The translations under genes and the position numbers were made by a program. This document shows positions 18,347 to 27,433 of a stretch of 64,000 nucleotides of DNA, piece by piece. The DNA is from Agromyces badenianii. GTDB lineage: Bacteria; Actinomycetota; Actinomycetes; Actinomycetales; Microbacteriaceae. Location of the stretch: contig NZ_CP028913.1 in assembly GCF_003070885.1 (NCBI RefSeq), positions 2,480,001 through 2,544,000 of the forward strand, read 5' to 3'. The notes under the pieces are model-generated. The model did not search any database, was not told the DNA's origin, and worked only from the letters and a program-made list of their open reading frames with translations. Each line of letters opens with the position of its first letter. The first letter of the stretch is position 1.

Positions 18347-19633
18347 TCAGCGGGTCATTCCGCGAGGCCGCCGGTGAGGCTGTGTCATTGATGTGCCATT
18401 AAGGGTTCGCCTGGTTCGGCGTTGTGCCATTTCCGGTTCTGGATGGGCCGACTCGGCTTGGCTCTTGGTGCCGGTCTTGGCTCTGCTCGAATCGGTGCTT
18501 TCGTCGGCTCGCTTGAGCGCATCGTTCAGTGCTGCACCGGCTCGGAGCGCGACGCCTTCGCGTGCACGAGAGTAGCGCTCGGTGACCTGCAGGCTCGAGT
18601 GGCCGAGAGTCGCCTGCACGTCGGGCGCGGTCGCGCCGGCGTCGAACAGGATCGTCGCGAACGTGTGCCGCAGGTCGTGGATGCGCAGGTCGGGCCGCCC
18701 GATCGCCTCGCGCAGCTCTTCCCAGTTCACCGCGCGGCGCGCGTTGTGATTCGTGAGGCGCCCACCGTCGGGCCCATCGAAGAGCAGGTCGCTCCCCTGC
18801 TTGCCGCGCGAGGCCGCCTCGGCGTACGGACGCAGCGCGTCGATCAGCGGGACATCCCTCGACTTGTGGCTCTTGGGCGACTGCTCGATGAGCTCGCCGC
18901 GCATACCCGGACTCAGCGACCGGCTGACGCGGATGACCCCGCGCCCGAAGTCGACGTCGCCGACGCGCAGCGCGGTCGCCTCACCCGCGCGCATGCCCGT
19001 GTAGACGAGCGCGGCGAAGTAGCGGCGGTAGACGCCATCGGGAATCAGGTCGAGCAGTGCGGTGATCTGCTCGAGCGTGAGCGCCCGCGACACCGGCGAG
19101 ATCGACTCGCGCATGCTCGGCCGCTTCACCTCGCGAGCCGGGTTGAAGTCGATGAACCGAGAACGACGAGCGCCGTCGAGCAGGCGCGAGAGCAGCGCGA
19201 GCGCGTCGTTCTTGGCGGATGCCCCGCCCGACCACGCGACCATCGCGGACTCGATCATGGGAGAGGTGATCTCGTCGAGCCGGTGGCGGCCGAGACTCGG
19301 CTTCACGCGGAGCCTCCAGGCGACGCCGTAGCTGCGGGCCGTTGCCGGGCGGATGGACGACTCGATCGCGGGCCAGTACTTGTCGTACCACTGGTCGAGC
19401 GTCATCGACCCGTTCGGGTTGCGACCGGCCACCATCTTCGCGAGCTCGCGCTTCGCCTCGGCGAGGGTGAGGAACGTGCGGGAGCGCTCGGCGGCGCCGC
19501 CCTCGACGCTCGGGCCGACGACGCGGATCTGGTAACGCTGGCGGTCGGCGCGCCAGCGGATGCCTTCGGGCAGCGGCCGACCCGTGCGCGGATCGACCCG
19601 CGACGGGGTGTCCTTGGTCGGCCGCCCGGCCAT
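18347..19633 (-). CDS. Tyrosine recombinase (island integrase)
   Basis: This 428-aa phage-type integrase should recombine the 48-bp tRNA-Phe core. An AP2-like arm-binding N-terminus (about 20-75), a SAM-like core-binding domain (about 75-170) and a catalytic domain (about 185-370) are visible. The catalytic set is complete: Arg in TGMRAGEA (R215), HDLRH (H319, R322), GHSS (H345) and the nucleophile Tyr in TERYSR (Y354). It sits 7 bp from the tRNA-Phe terminator in the usual orientation. Its start overlaps the excisionase-like reading frame by an ATGA. The C-terminal tail is polar and variable. Confidence 0.94.
   Translation of the reverse strand: MAGRPTKDTPSRVDPRTGRPLPEGIRWRADRQRYQIRVVGPSVEGGAAERSRTFLTLAEAKRELAKMVAGRNPNGSMTLDQWYDKYWPAIESSIRPATARSYGVAWRLRVKPSLGRHRLDEITSPMIESAMVAWSGGASAKNDALALLSRLLDGARRSRFIDFNPAREVKRPSMRESISPVSRALTLEQITALLDLIPDGVYRRYFAALVYTGMRAGEATALRVGDVDFGRGVIRVSRSLSPGMRGELIEQSPKSHKSRDVPLIDALRPYAEAASRGKQGSDLLFDGPDGGRLTNHNARRAVNWEELREAIGRPDLRIHDLRHTFATILFDAGATAPDVQATLGHSSLQVTERYSRAREGVALRAGAALNDALKRADESTDSSRAKTGTKSQAESAHPEPEMAQRRTRRTLNGTSMTQPHRRPRGMTR
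18381..18402. repeat. Tandem 11-bp repeats, candidate integrase arm sites (left)
   Basis: TGTGTCATTGA is followed directly by TGTGCCATTAA, and a partial third copy (TGTGCCATT) lies at 18423. The same tandem pair occurs near the right end at 36208-36229. They overlap the 3' end of the integrase gene. Confidence 0.5.
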
Positions 19634-19829
19634 CAGTATTCCGTTCCACCGCGGGCGAGCAGCTCGTCGATCGTGTCGGCGCTCCAGAGCAGATGCTTGC
19701 CCATGCGGGCGTCGGGTTCGGGAATCAGCCCGTCGGGCGCAGCTTGTCGAAGCTCGAGACCGGGATGCGACACCGCTCGGCCGCCTCGACTCAGCTCAGG
19801 TACTCGACCCTCCACCCGGTGTCGGCCAT
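19633..19829 (-). pseudogene. Excisionase-like (MerR-type HTH) gene, broken
   Basis: From the ATG the frame reads MADTGWRVEYLS, then a TGA, then VEAAERCRIPVSSFDKLRPTG before a second stop. A one-base change of frame continues it as GLIPEPDARMGKHLLWSADT followed by IDELLARGGTEY and a stop that overlaps the integrase ATG. Put together this is a typical Xis/AlpA-like helix-turn-helix protein of about 65 aa. Both an internal stop and a frameshift break it. A 60-aa open frame covers only its C-terminal half. Loss of Xis would make excision inefficient. Confidence 0.7.
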
Positions 19830-19897
19830 GACGCTCCCCCTCGACTCATCGGCCGCCGGCTGGCATCTCGTGCATGCCGACACACACGCGGCTATTT

Positions 19898-19946
19898 GCA
19901 AGTACCTGAGATTACCACCGCACGCGGGTTGCGGCAAGTATCTGAG
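19898..19946 (+). promoter_or_regulatory. Two copies of a 13-bp site in the xis/19968 divergent region
   Basis: GCAAGTACCTGAG (19898-19910) and GCAAGTATCTGAG (19934-19946) lie 36 bp apart. A third related copy (GCAAGAACCTGAG) precedes the relaxase gene. The inner CAAGTACCTG is a near-palindrome. Binding by an element-encoded regulator is an inference. Confidence 0.5.
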
Positions 19947-19955
19947 TTGTTTGGC

Positions 19956-19961
19956 TAGACT
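19956..19961 (+). promoter_or_regulatory. -10 element TAGACT, probably leaderless
   Basis: TAGACT is followed after six bases by the ATG of the 236-aa gene, so the transcript would start at or next to the start codon. No Shine-Dalgarno is visible. The second 13-bp site covers the -35 position. Confidence 0.45.
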
Positions 19962-19967
19962 CGACGC

Positions 19968-20678
19968 ATGCCCGGCACCCCGCGTCGCCCAGCCGATCAG
20001 TCGCACGACGACCTCCTGCACCAAGACGACCTCCCCGAGGGCTGGTACCTGCACGTCGGCTTCCCGGGCGACCGCGCCGAGGACCCGTCGCTCGAGATCG
20101 ACGAGCTGCTCGGCTACAACCGCTGGCTCATGATGGAGCACGAGCAGTACCGCGTTGCCGAGTCCGACCAGAACGAGACGATCGACGGCCGCTGGCGATA
20201 CATCGTACACACTGCGACGCGCACACGCGTCATGATCCGCCTGCAGCGCCAGACGTTCGCCGTACCGGAGGAGGTGCGCATCACGGGCGTCATCTACCTC
20301 CCCTGGCGGGCCGGCGACCCGATCACGAGCCAGCTCCTCCGTGAGCTGCCGACCGCCCGCATCGAAGCCACGATCAACAAGCGTCTCTTCGCGATGAAGC
20401 GCACCGAGACGATCACCGGCGGCAAGATCGTGCTGCCCTCAGGCCACAAGGTCAGCGAGCGCGACCTGCTCAACCCGCTCGGCGAGCCGAAGAAGACGCC
20501 CGACTTCTACGAGCTGGTCGCTCTGCAGCACGGCCACCTCTCCCGGAAAGGCGACAAGAACCCGAGCGCGACGATGGCGGAGATCAACGGCGTGGCCCTC
20601 TCCACTGCTCAGGGCTGGATCACGAAGGCCCGCGAGCGCGGCTTGCTCCCGCCCGGGCGGCGCGGCCGGGCCGGGTAG
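19968..20678 (+). CDS. Conserved mobile-element protein with C-terminal HTH
   Basis: The 236-aa protein has no clear membrane or enzymatic motif. Residues 20-165 form a mixed domain (GWYLHVGFPGDRAEDPSLEI, then RYIVHTATRTRVMIRLQRQT). The C-terminus, ATMAEINGVALSTAQGWITK followed by ARERGLLPP, looks like a helix-turn-helix of the kind used by small phage and element regulators. It is the first gene transcribed away from the integrase module and carries two repeat sites in front, so a regulatory or replication-control role is plausible. I do not recognise a named family. Confidence 0.7.
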   Translation: MPGTPRRPADQSHDDLLHQDDLPEGWYLHVGFPGDRAEDPSLEIDELLGYNRWLMMEHEQYRVAESDQNETIDGRWRYIVHTATRTRVMIRLQRQTFAVPEEVRITGVIYLPWRAGDPITSQLLRELPTARIEATINKRLFAMKRTETITGGKIVLPSGHKVSERDLLNPLGEPKKTPDFYELVALQHGHLSRKGDKNPSATMAEINGVALSTAQGWITKARERGLLPPGRRGRAG

Positions 20679-20754
20679 CGCCAGAGCACACAACACCCGG
20701 GCGTGCAACTCGCGCTTCCGGCATCGGCCGCGCATGGTCCAATAGTGTTGGCGG

Positions 20755-22082
20755 GTGAGCCACATCCCTTCACCCGTCGCTGGCGGCGCGACACCCTATG
20801 CGGTGGATCTGGTTGAGCGTGGCCGATCGGGACGCCTCGCGATATACGCTGGGGCCGGGTTGAGCAGGGCTCAACCGGCCGGAATCCCGCCAGGCAATGA
20901 TGTGGCCGCCCGAATCGTGGCTAGGCTCAGCCCTGCGTTCCCGGTTCTCGACAGCGTCGATTCGACAAACTTGGTTGCGGTTGCTGATGCGATTGCTGGA
21001 CTCGAAGGCGGAGAGTCCGCGCTTCTCCAGGCGATCGTCAAGGTGGCAGAGTTCACGTCAGCACCCCGAACTACGCCCACCGATTGCTCTCCGCTCTGAT
21101 GCTGGAAGGCATCGTGGATGTTCTTACGACAAACTGGGACAACTGCATCGAGCGGGGCAGCTCCGACGAGCGACCTTCAGCCGTGGTGACGAGCCAAGAT
21201 CTATCCAATGTAACCCCACCCTCGGTTCTGAAGATTCATGGGTGCGCTACTCAGCCTCAATCCCTCCTTGTAACCTCAAATCATCTCGCTGCGCCACCTC
21301 AATGGGTGATCGACGAGACTCGCCATCGCCTTGGCGCCACGACTGTCGCATTCGTGGGAATCGGCGACATCGCCGGGTACGTCAAGCTCCGCATCGAAGA
21401 GGCCCTCCACGATGTCGGAGTCATAGACAACATCCGAGTTGTCAGCCCCGGGATCGTGAGCGGGTGGGCGTCTTCGCAGTGGGCGGGGCTCGTCCCCGAC
21501 CTCGGCGCCGGCCAACGTATTGCCGCTACGGCCGACGACTTTCTCGAGCAGCTAGGGCGCGCCTATGTGCTCGGGGTGTTCGGCGACATCGCTCTCGAGT
21601 TCTCGGATCATCCGAAGTTCTTGGCCGCGGTCAAGAATGCTCAGAACTCGATCACCGCGAGCGATGCGCTGAAAGTCGTCGTATGGGCACGCCGGGCAGC
21701 GGTGACGCCCCACGCAGGAGTCTCAGTCTTCGACTCCGAGTCAATGACGACGATGCTCTGCGCTCTCGGCGTGCTTCTGCCCGACGGCTTCGCCGTAGAG
21801 GCGTCAGGGGCCGTACGCACGCCTGAAGCGTATTGGCAGGTTCTGGTCTCGTCGGGTCGCACGTCCGCATCTCGAATGCAGCGCGAGGCGCAAAACCGCC
21901 TGTCAGCGGCGCGGACTGAAGGCCGCGAAGTACCCAAGTATCTGGTCGCCGGAGGTATTGGTTGGGGGCTTGGCACGACACTTCCCTCCGACATACTGAA
22001 CGAAGGGCGTGGAGACGACGTTCTCGATGGCCCGTTGAATCTGATGCCTGAGATCCTGCGAGCGGAAGAGGTGCTGGCCTGA
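20755..22082 (+). pseudogene. SIR2-like NAD hydrolase effector (LmuA-like), frameshifted
   Basis: Frame 1 from GTG gives the N-terminal NAD-binding turn LAIYAGAGLSRAQPAGIPPG and stops at 21097-21099. A frame offset equal to one missing base gives the rest: PNYAHRLLSALMLEGIVDVL, then TTNWDNCIERG and SVLKIHG. Together they form one SIR2-like domain plus a C-terminal region, about 442 aa. The second frame is open only from 20988, so the shift lies between there and 21099, most likely near 21035-21055. All expected SIR2 motifs survive, so the break is recent, a sequencing error, or a programmed -1 shift. It starts an operon with two further genes and is expected to deplete NAD on activation. Confidence 0.8.
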
Positions 22083-22645
22083 TGTCTGGTAACGGTACTG
22101 CATTCTCCGACGCCGATCTGCTGCAGTTAGCAAGCGACGTGCTACTAGAGGCAGGATTCGCGCTAGAGACCATCGACGGCGAGCCCCGCCTTGTTCTCGC
22201 CGAGAATCAATACTTCCTTGTCGCCATTGCCGCCACGCCCACAATTGAGCAGCTCCTGGTCGCCGAGAGTTTGACGGAAAGCGTTCTCGCCCACCGGCTT
22301 TCAGAAAGCGACGTCGGCGCCAAGGTCTGGGACGTCTACGTCGTCCTCCTGACCCAAGAACGCTCACTCGAGAGCGAGAGCTCCGCGCGCGCGTTGTACC
22401 AGATCAACTACGACACCTCACGTGTCCGTCGAATCGCACGTGATGCAGTGCCCCCAACCATTGATGGTGTTCGCGCTGCCCTCGCTCCGTTCGTAGCTCC
22501 ACGCGAGATTACAGAACCATCTGTAACAGCGGATCCCCTAGCCCTCCTTAGGGTCGAGTTGCAAAGTAGCGGGGTAAGCGCCGACCTTTCTTCGCGTGCA
22601 GTTGCCGCCTTCGAGCAGGGAGCGTCTCTTGCCGACATACTTTGA
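22082..22645 (+). CDS. Small middle component of the SMC/SIR2 operon (LmuC-like)
   Basis: The 187-aa protein begins MSGNGTAFSDADLLQLASDV and appears alpha/beta with no membrane segment or catalytic motif. Its ATG overlaps the SIR2 stop by one base (TGATG), and its 3' end overlaps the SMC gene by 17 bp. Size, position between effector and ATPase, and tight coupling match LmuC of Lamassu systems or the middle component of ABC-3C systems. The assignment rests on context, not on sequence motifs. Confidence 0.65.
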   Translation: MSGNGTAFSDADLLQLASDVLLEAGFALETIDGEPRLVLAENQYFLVAIAATPTIEQLLVAESLTESVLAHRLSESDVGAKVWDVYVVLLTQERSLESESSARALYQINYDTSRVRRIARDAVPPTIDGVRAALAPFVAPREITEPSVTADPLALLRVELQSSGVSADLSSRAVAAFEQGASLADIL

Positions 22646-24773
22646 GCCGTCGATTAGAACCCTGCGAGTCGAGGCGTTTCGAGGGTTTCGCGACTATCAA
22701 GAGTTCGACCTATCCGCCTCAGCGGTGATCGTCACTGGCCCGAACGGCACTGGCAAGACCAGCTTCTTTGACGCGCTGCAGTGGTGCCTTGTGGGCTCGA
22801 TCGAGCGACTGGAGGGCCTCCGGTCCCGTAGACGCGTTGAACACATCGTCAACCAGTTCCGAGTCCCTGCCCGGGCGGTAGTGGAGTTGGATTTCGTCGC
22901 TGTGGGCAAGCACTTTACGGTCCGGCGAACCGGTGATCAATCGGGAAGCACGCTGGAGTTTCGAGAGGCCGGAGAGCCAACCCGTTTTGGCGACGAAGCT
23001 ACTCGGGCCATTCACCGCGCATTGGTCGGTGAGAGCGAACTGACTCTGGAGGCCCTTCTCTCGACGTCAGGGCTAATGCAGCAAGATGTGATGCGGAGTG
23101 TTCTGGAGGCGAAGCCGGCCGAGCGTTACAGACATCTCAGCGCCGTGCTCGGCTTGAGCAGGTTGGAGGACTTCGAAGAAGCAGTACGAGAAGCTGCCCG
23201 CGATGCTAAATCGAGGGCGGAAGGCGCTCGGTCGAATCTCGAAAGGGCCGAGTCAGATCTCAAGCAGGCTCGGTCCAGTCTCGAGGCTCAGGAACGCTTG
23301 GCGCTCGCCAAACCTCAGTTCGACTCCATGCGTCAAGCCGTGCTCGATGCCATCGCATCGCCGTCGAGCAACGTACAGATCGACGTTTCGGCATTTAGCT
23401 ACTTGCAGAGCGTCGAGAATTTCGCTGGTCTGGCCGAGCTCATCTCCTCGGCAATCGAAGCAGTCGAACAACTAGCTCGCAGTAGAGAACGGGCAAAGCT
23501 TCTATCGGACGAGTCGCTAGGTGGGATGGATTTCGACCTAGATTCAGCGACCGCAGCACGAGATGATGCAATTCGCAACGTTGCTCTCAAGCGGGACGCC
23601 GTTATCGAGGCGACTCGAGCGCTGGAACTAGCCCGCGAGGCCGGCGAATCGATGGCACGCCTAGCTGCAGCTGCTCTCCCCTTGCTCTCGGAGAACTGCC
23701 CCGTGTGCGGTCACCACATCGATCGAGCGCACATTGAACGTGAGTTGCTTGCGGTGTCAGCAGAGACCCGACCTGTGCTGACGCTCACCGAGGCGCTCGC
23801 GGGAGCTCGCGAGGAGTTGAAAATAGCCGAGTCTCAACTCTCCGCAGCGGAACACACCGTGCAGGAGTACACGCATGCGGCGCGACGGAGGACAGAGCGA
23901 GACCAGGCAATCGAGCGGGTCAGCCGCGACGAGATTGCAGTTCGTGCGTTCAAGCCAACCATGACCTTTGACGGGGACGGCGACCGATTGCTGGCTGAGA
24001 GCACGAGTGTCGTAGTAGATCGTCTCCAGGTCATCCGAGGGCGTATTCGGGACCTGATCTCATCGGTGGAGAGCACTGGAACCCAGTCTGGGATCGAGCG
24101 AGCACGCTCGGAGATCCAAAGTCTGGAGGACGCGATCGCTACCCGAAGAGAGCCAGCTACTTCTGAAGCGAATCGGGCGCGTGAGCTGAAAAAGCTTGCC
24201 GACGCCGCAGTGGAAGCTCGAGTTGCGGTCACCAACAAACGCTTCGATGCAGTACAACCACTCGTAGCCGACATTTACCGCCGGCTTGATCCCCACCCCG
24301 TGTTCAAGGAATTCGAGTTCGAACTCGATACCTACTATCGACGGGGCACGACCACCCCAGTAGTTCGGGATCAAGTCACCGGCGTAAGCGCAGACCCGCT
24401 ACTCGTATTCTCGACGTCGCAGGCCAACATTGCGGCTCTGTCCTATTTTCTAGCGATGGGTTGGTCAGCTGGGTCAGGAGCTCTTCCCTTCATCCTTCTC
24501 GACGACCCGGTACAGTCCATGGACGACGTGAACGTGCTCGGATTCGCAGACTTGAGTCGCCACCTTCGTCAAGACCGACAACTGATCATCTCCACTCACG
24601 AACGCCGCTTCGCGAATCTTCTCGAACGCAAACTGGCGCCTCGTTCTGAGAACGAGACGACGAAGGTGATCCAGTTTGTCGCGTGGGACCGAGGTGGGCC
24701 GGTCGTAGAGCGCCGGGAAATCTCGTCGCAGCGAGAGTTGAGTTCGCTGAGACTGGTCAAGAGCGCCAGCTGA
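22629..24773 (+). CDS. SMC/Rad50-like ATPase (LmuB-like)
   Basis: The 714-aa ATPase has Walker A GPNGTGKT near residue 37, coiled coils with a zinc-hook CPVCG near 357, a signature-like STSQANIAALSYFLAMG near 595, Walker B PFILLDDPVQSMDD near 625 and an H-loop LIISTHERRF. This is the layout of LmuB, the DNA-sensing ATPase of Lamassu. The TTG start (LPTYFEPSIRTLRVEAFRGF) is chosen because AGGGAG lies 8 nt upstream. An in-frame GTG 33 bp earlier lacks a ribosome site. It is expected to sense invading DNA ends or structures and release the SIR2 effector. Confidence 0.85.
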   Translation: MPTYFEPSIRTLRVEAFRGFRDYQEFDLSASAVIVTGPNGTGKTSFFDALQWCLVGSIERLEGLRSRRRVEHIVNQFRVPARAVVELDFVAVGKHFTVRRTGDQSGSTLEFREAGEPTRFGDEATRAIHRALVGESELTLEALLSTSGLMQQDVMRSVLEAKPAERYRHLSAVLGLSRLEDFEEAVREAARDAKSRAEGARSNLERAESDLKQARSSLEAQERLALAKPQFDSMRQAVLDAIASPSSNVQIDVSAFSYLQSVENFAGLAELISSAIEAVEQLARSRERAKLLSDESLGGMDFDLDSATAARDDAIRNVALKRDAVIEATRALELAREAGESMARLAAAALPLLSENCPVCGHHIDRAHIERELLAVSAETRPVLTLTEALAGAREELKIAESQLSAAEHTVQEYTHAARRRTERDQAIERVSRDEIAVRAFKPTMTFDGDGDRLLAESTSVVVDRLQVIRGRIRDLISSVESTGTQSGIERARSEIQSLEDAIATRREPATSEANRARELKKLADAAVEARVAVTNKRFDAVQPLVADIYRRLDPHPVFKEFEFELDTYYRRGTTTPVVRDQVTGVSADPLLVFSTSQANIAALSYFLAMGWSAGSGALPFILLDDPVQSMDDVNVLGFADLSRHLRQDRQLIISTHERRFANLLERKLAPRSENETTKVIQFVAWDRGGPVVERREISSQRELSSLRLVKSAS

Positions 24774-24970
24774 TACGAACGCGGCGCCAGAGTTCCTTGG
24801 GGATCGTCGGCGATACTCGACAAGCAAGCCAAAGCGTCGCTTGAAAGAGTTGCGCACTCGTACGGATTTGATGGCTATCTCAGTGCGAGTCTGCCTGTCG
24901 CCGCCCGTATTGCCCGATCTTGTTTAGCTACTTGCGGAACTAGATCACTCCCACCGGCTCCAGAGATGAG

Positions 24971-26137
24971 CTATTTGTTGCCCTTGGCGCGGTTGTGCGG
25001 GACACAAAGCATCTCGCAGTTCGCGAGGTCAGTGGCGCCACCCTTCGACCAGGCGGCGACATGGTCGGCGTCCATCTCGTTCTGCTTGTAGATGCGGGAC
25101 TTGTTCGCGTTCTCGCCTACCGCGCAGAGCGGGCAGTTCGACTTACCCGACTTCGTCGCAGCGTCGGTCTGCTGCTGGTACACGAGCTTCTTAGTCTTGT
25201 CGTCGAAGAGGCGTACTTCCAGCAACTCCGGGCACTGCTCCCCGCCGAGCAGGTATTCGAAAATCCCCTTGCGACTGTGCACGAACGGGTCGCCGATCAG
25301 CCGCTTGACCCCGGCGTCGATCTTCGCCGGGTCGTAGGCGGTGGTGTGGAAGGCCTCATAGAGGCGCCCCCAGGCGAGGCCCCGCATCTCCTTCTCGGGC
25401 GAGGCGGTGAAGACGCTGTCGATCCAGTCGATGACCGTCGTAAAGTAGGTCTTCAACTCGGCGATGCTCGTGTCCTGCCGGTGGCGAGCCATGTACGCAT
25501 CGACTTCGAGCCCCTGCGCGACGGCTACCCAGTCGAGGGCGACGGCGAGGATTTCCTGTCGCTTCGGGTCGCCCTTCACATAGGCTGACCACTTCTGGAG
25601 GTTCGCGTTCTGCGAGTTGCTGAACTCCGCCTTCGCCTTCGTCACGAACGGCCCCGAGTAGATCGCGTTGAGCAACTCCTGAGCGTTCAGCGGAACCCCG
25701 GCGATGTTGATCGTCCGGAACCAGTCCTTGATCTCCTTCTCGGTGCCGGTGCACACGTACACGAGCAGTTCGCTGTCCATGATCTTGTCGCGCTCCTCAG
25801 CCGGGAGCGATGAGAAGGTCTGCTCCTTGCCGTCCAGGAGGATGGCGAACTTGCCGGTGACGAACCGCCCGACACTAGTGATGCGCTGTTGACCGTCCAG
25901 TACTTCGAGATTTATCCCGGCATCGTTGAAGTAGATCAGGCCGAGCGGGTAACCCTTCAGCAGAGAGTCGATGACGGCGACATCCTTCTTGCCATCGTTG
26001 TAGATGTAGTTCCGCTGGAACTCCGGCTGGATGACGAGCTGCCCGGACAGGCCGAAGAGCCCCTTCCCCTCGAACTCGTTGTAGACGAAGCCCTCGACGA
26101 TCTCACGGACGGTGTAGTGCCGCAGTTCGGCCTTCAT
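24971..26137 (-). CDS. DUF262 and HNH endonuclease
   Basis: The 388-aa protein has an N-terminal DUF262 (ParB-like NTPase/nuclease) domain with [20 protein letters not shown] near residue 38 and the signature [12 protein letters not shown] near 78. The C-terminus is an HNH nuclease: CPLC zinc pair, then [20 protein letters not shown] and [11 protein letters not shown]. The same fusion logic occurs in GmrSD-type restriction enzymes. The ATG has a GGGAGA Shine-Dalgarno and overlaps the methyltransferase stop (ATGA), so the two are made together. It is probably the cutting partner of the methyltransferase, though modified-DNA restriction is also possible. Confidence 0.87.
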   Translation of the reverse strand: MKAELRHYTVREIVEGFVYNEFEGKGLFGLSGQLVIQPEFQRNYIYNDGKKDVAVIDSLLKGYPLGLIYFNDAGINLEVLDGQQRITSVGRFVTGKFAILLDGKEQTFSSLPAEERDKIMDSELLVYVCTGTEKEIKDWFRTINIAGVPLNAQELLNAIYSGPFVTKAKAEFSNSQNANLQKWSAYVKGDPKRQEILAVALDWVAVAQGLEVDAYMARHRQDTSIAELKTYFTTVIDWIDSVFTASPEKEMRGLAWGRLYEAFHTTAYDPAKIDAGVKRLIGDPFVHSRKGIFEYLLGGEQCPELLEVRLFDDKTKKLVYQQQTDAATKSGKSNCPLCAVGENANKSRIYKQNEMDADHVAAWSKGGATDLANCEMLCVPHNRAKGNK

Positions 26138-27315
26138 AGAGTCTCCCTTCGCCGAACAAGCACCCTCATATACGGCACGACCGGTCGACCATTGCTGTCG
26201 TAGTAGCACAGGTCGGGGTGACCCTCGCTGATTTGTCCTGTCTGACCGGACGCATAATAGGCATCGACGAACTCCTTCGACATGCCCTGAGTCTTCGTGT
26301 ATCTGCTCAATCCCACGATCTCGAACTGGTCGGGGTCGTACCTATCAAGAAAGGTGATCGGCACGCCCATGACGCCCTCGCAGTCATTCGGGATGGCATC
26401 GACGAACGGAACCTCGATGGCGTCGTAGTTGTCGTAGCCCCGGTACCCGAGCCCGCGAATCTCCTTATGCCTGCTGAATTTCACGTTGTCGGCCTCGGTC
26501 ATGAGCTGGAGAGGCTCGTGACGCAGGCCGTGGTCGACGTTCGTGAACCAGCACGAGTTGCCGAGTCGAGTGAAGTCATAGTTTTCGGTGCTCGGGTACC
26601 CGAGCTTTTCCGCCTTCAGGCGATCGGCTTCGGCCACCCCTGCGCCCTTCGGAACGCCGAAGACCATGTCGGTCGTGTTTCCAGTCGCTCCTTTCCACAT
26701 CCGGTTCTCCTGGATCAGCGGAAAGACTTCTTTGTACGTCGTAGCGTTGCTGTTGCCGATCACCGCGAACTGCGTCCCACCAGCCACGAGCCACACGAGG
26801 AACTCCCGAAACAGGCTGAACGGGGGGTTCGTGATGATGAAATCGGCTTCGTCGCGTAAGTCGGTCACCTCTGCGCTACGGAAGTCGCCATCGCCTTCCA
26901 GGTAGGACCAGTGCAGATCGTCGATGTTGATGGTGTCGTCGGCGTCGACGTCAGTGGAGTCCAGCACGAAGAGCTTCCCGTTGAGGCGCGTCTTCGTCGG
27001 ATCGAAGCGCGGGTCCTCCAGCTCGAACAGCGTCGGTGCGTACTTGTCGCGGGCGGGCGTCTTCGCAGGCTTCGCGTCCGGGGCTAAGGACGTCGAGATC
27101 AGCTTTTTGAGCCCGAAGTCCATGAAGTGCAGCGCGAAGAACTTCGTGAAGTTCGACCACTCGGGGTCGTCGCAAGGCAGCAGAACGACCTTGTCGCGGA
27201 ACACATCCGGGTCATACTCGAGGTAGGCGTTCATCTCCCGCTCGATGTCCGCCCACTGGGTATAGAACTCGTCGTTCTTCGCGGCTTTCGCCGCGGTGAG
27301 GTTTTCCTTCGCCAA
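26134..27315 (-). CDS. EcoRI-family adenine-specific DNA methyltransferase
   Basis: The 393-aa protein begins [20 protein letters not shown], the typical N-terminus of the EcoRI methylase family, and has the catalytic NPPF motif in [20 protein letters not shown] near residue 160. N6-adenine methylation is expected; the target site cannot be read from sequence. The gene overlaps the DUF262-HNH gene by 4 bp and follows the Mrr-like nuclease gene after 118 bp. It is the only modification enzyme visible in the island. Confidence 0.92.
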   Translation of the reverse strand: MAKENLTAAKAAKNDEFYTQWADIEREMNAYLEYDPDVFRDKVVLLPCDDPEWSNFTKFFALHFMDFGLKKLISTSLAPDAKPAKTPARDKYAPTLFELEDPRFDPTKTRLNGKLFVLDSTDVDADDTINIDDLHWSYLEGDGDFRSAEVTDLRDEADFIITNPPFSLFREFLVWLVAGGTQFAVIGNSNATTYKEVFPLIQENRMWKGATGNTTDMVFGVPKGAGVAEADRLKAEKLGYPSTENYDFTRLGNSCWFTNVDHGLRHEPLQLMTEADNVKFSRHKEIRGLGYRGYDNYDAIEVPFVDAIPNDCEGVMGVPITFLDRYDPDQFEIVGLSRYTKTQGMSKEFVDAYYASGQTGQISEGHPDLCYYDSNGRPVVPYMRVLVRRRETL

Positions 27316-27433
27316 TGCTCAACCCCCCGCACAGACGCGCGCGGTACAAAGGTCGGAAACCAGAGGAAGCATGCACTCCATATTGCCAGTGACCGCCGAC
27401 GTTCTCAGGCAACGTGGCCGCGCCCGCCCGCGA

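Noticed and set aside
24774..24970. Possible gene remnant after the SMC gene (frame with ILDKQAKASLERVAHSYGFD)
   Set aside because: It has no start, no recognised family and only about 60 codons. It could be a scar, but this cannot be supported.
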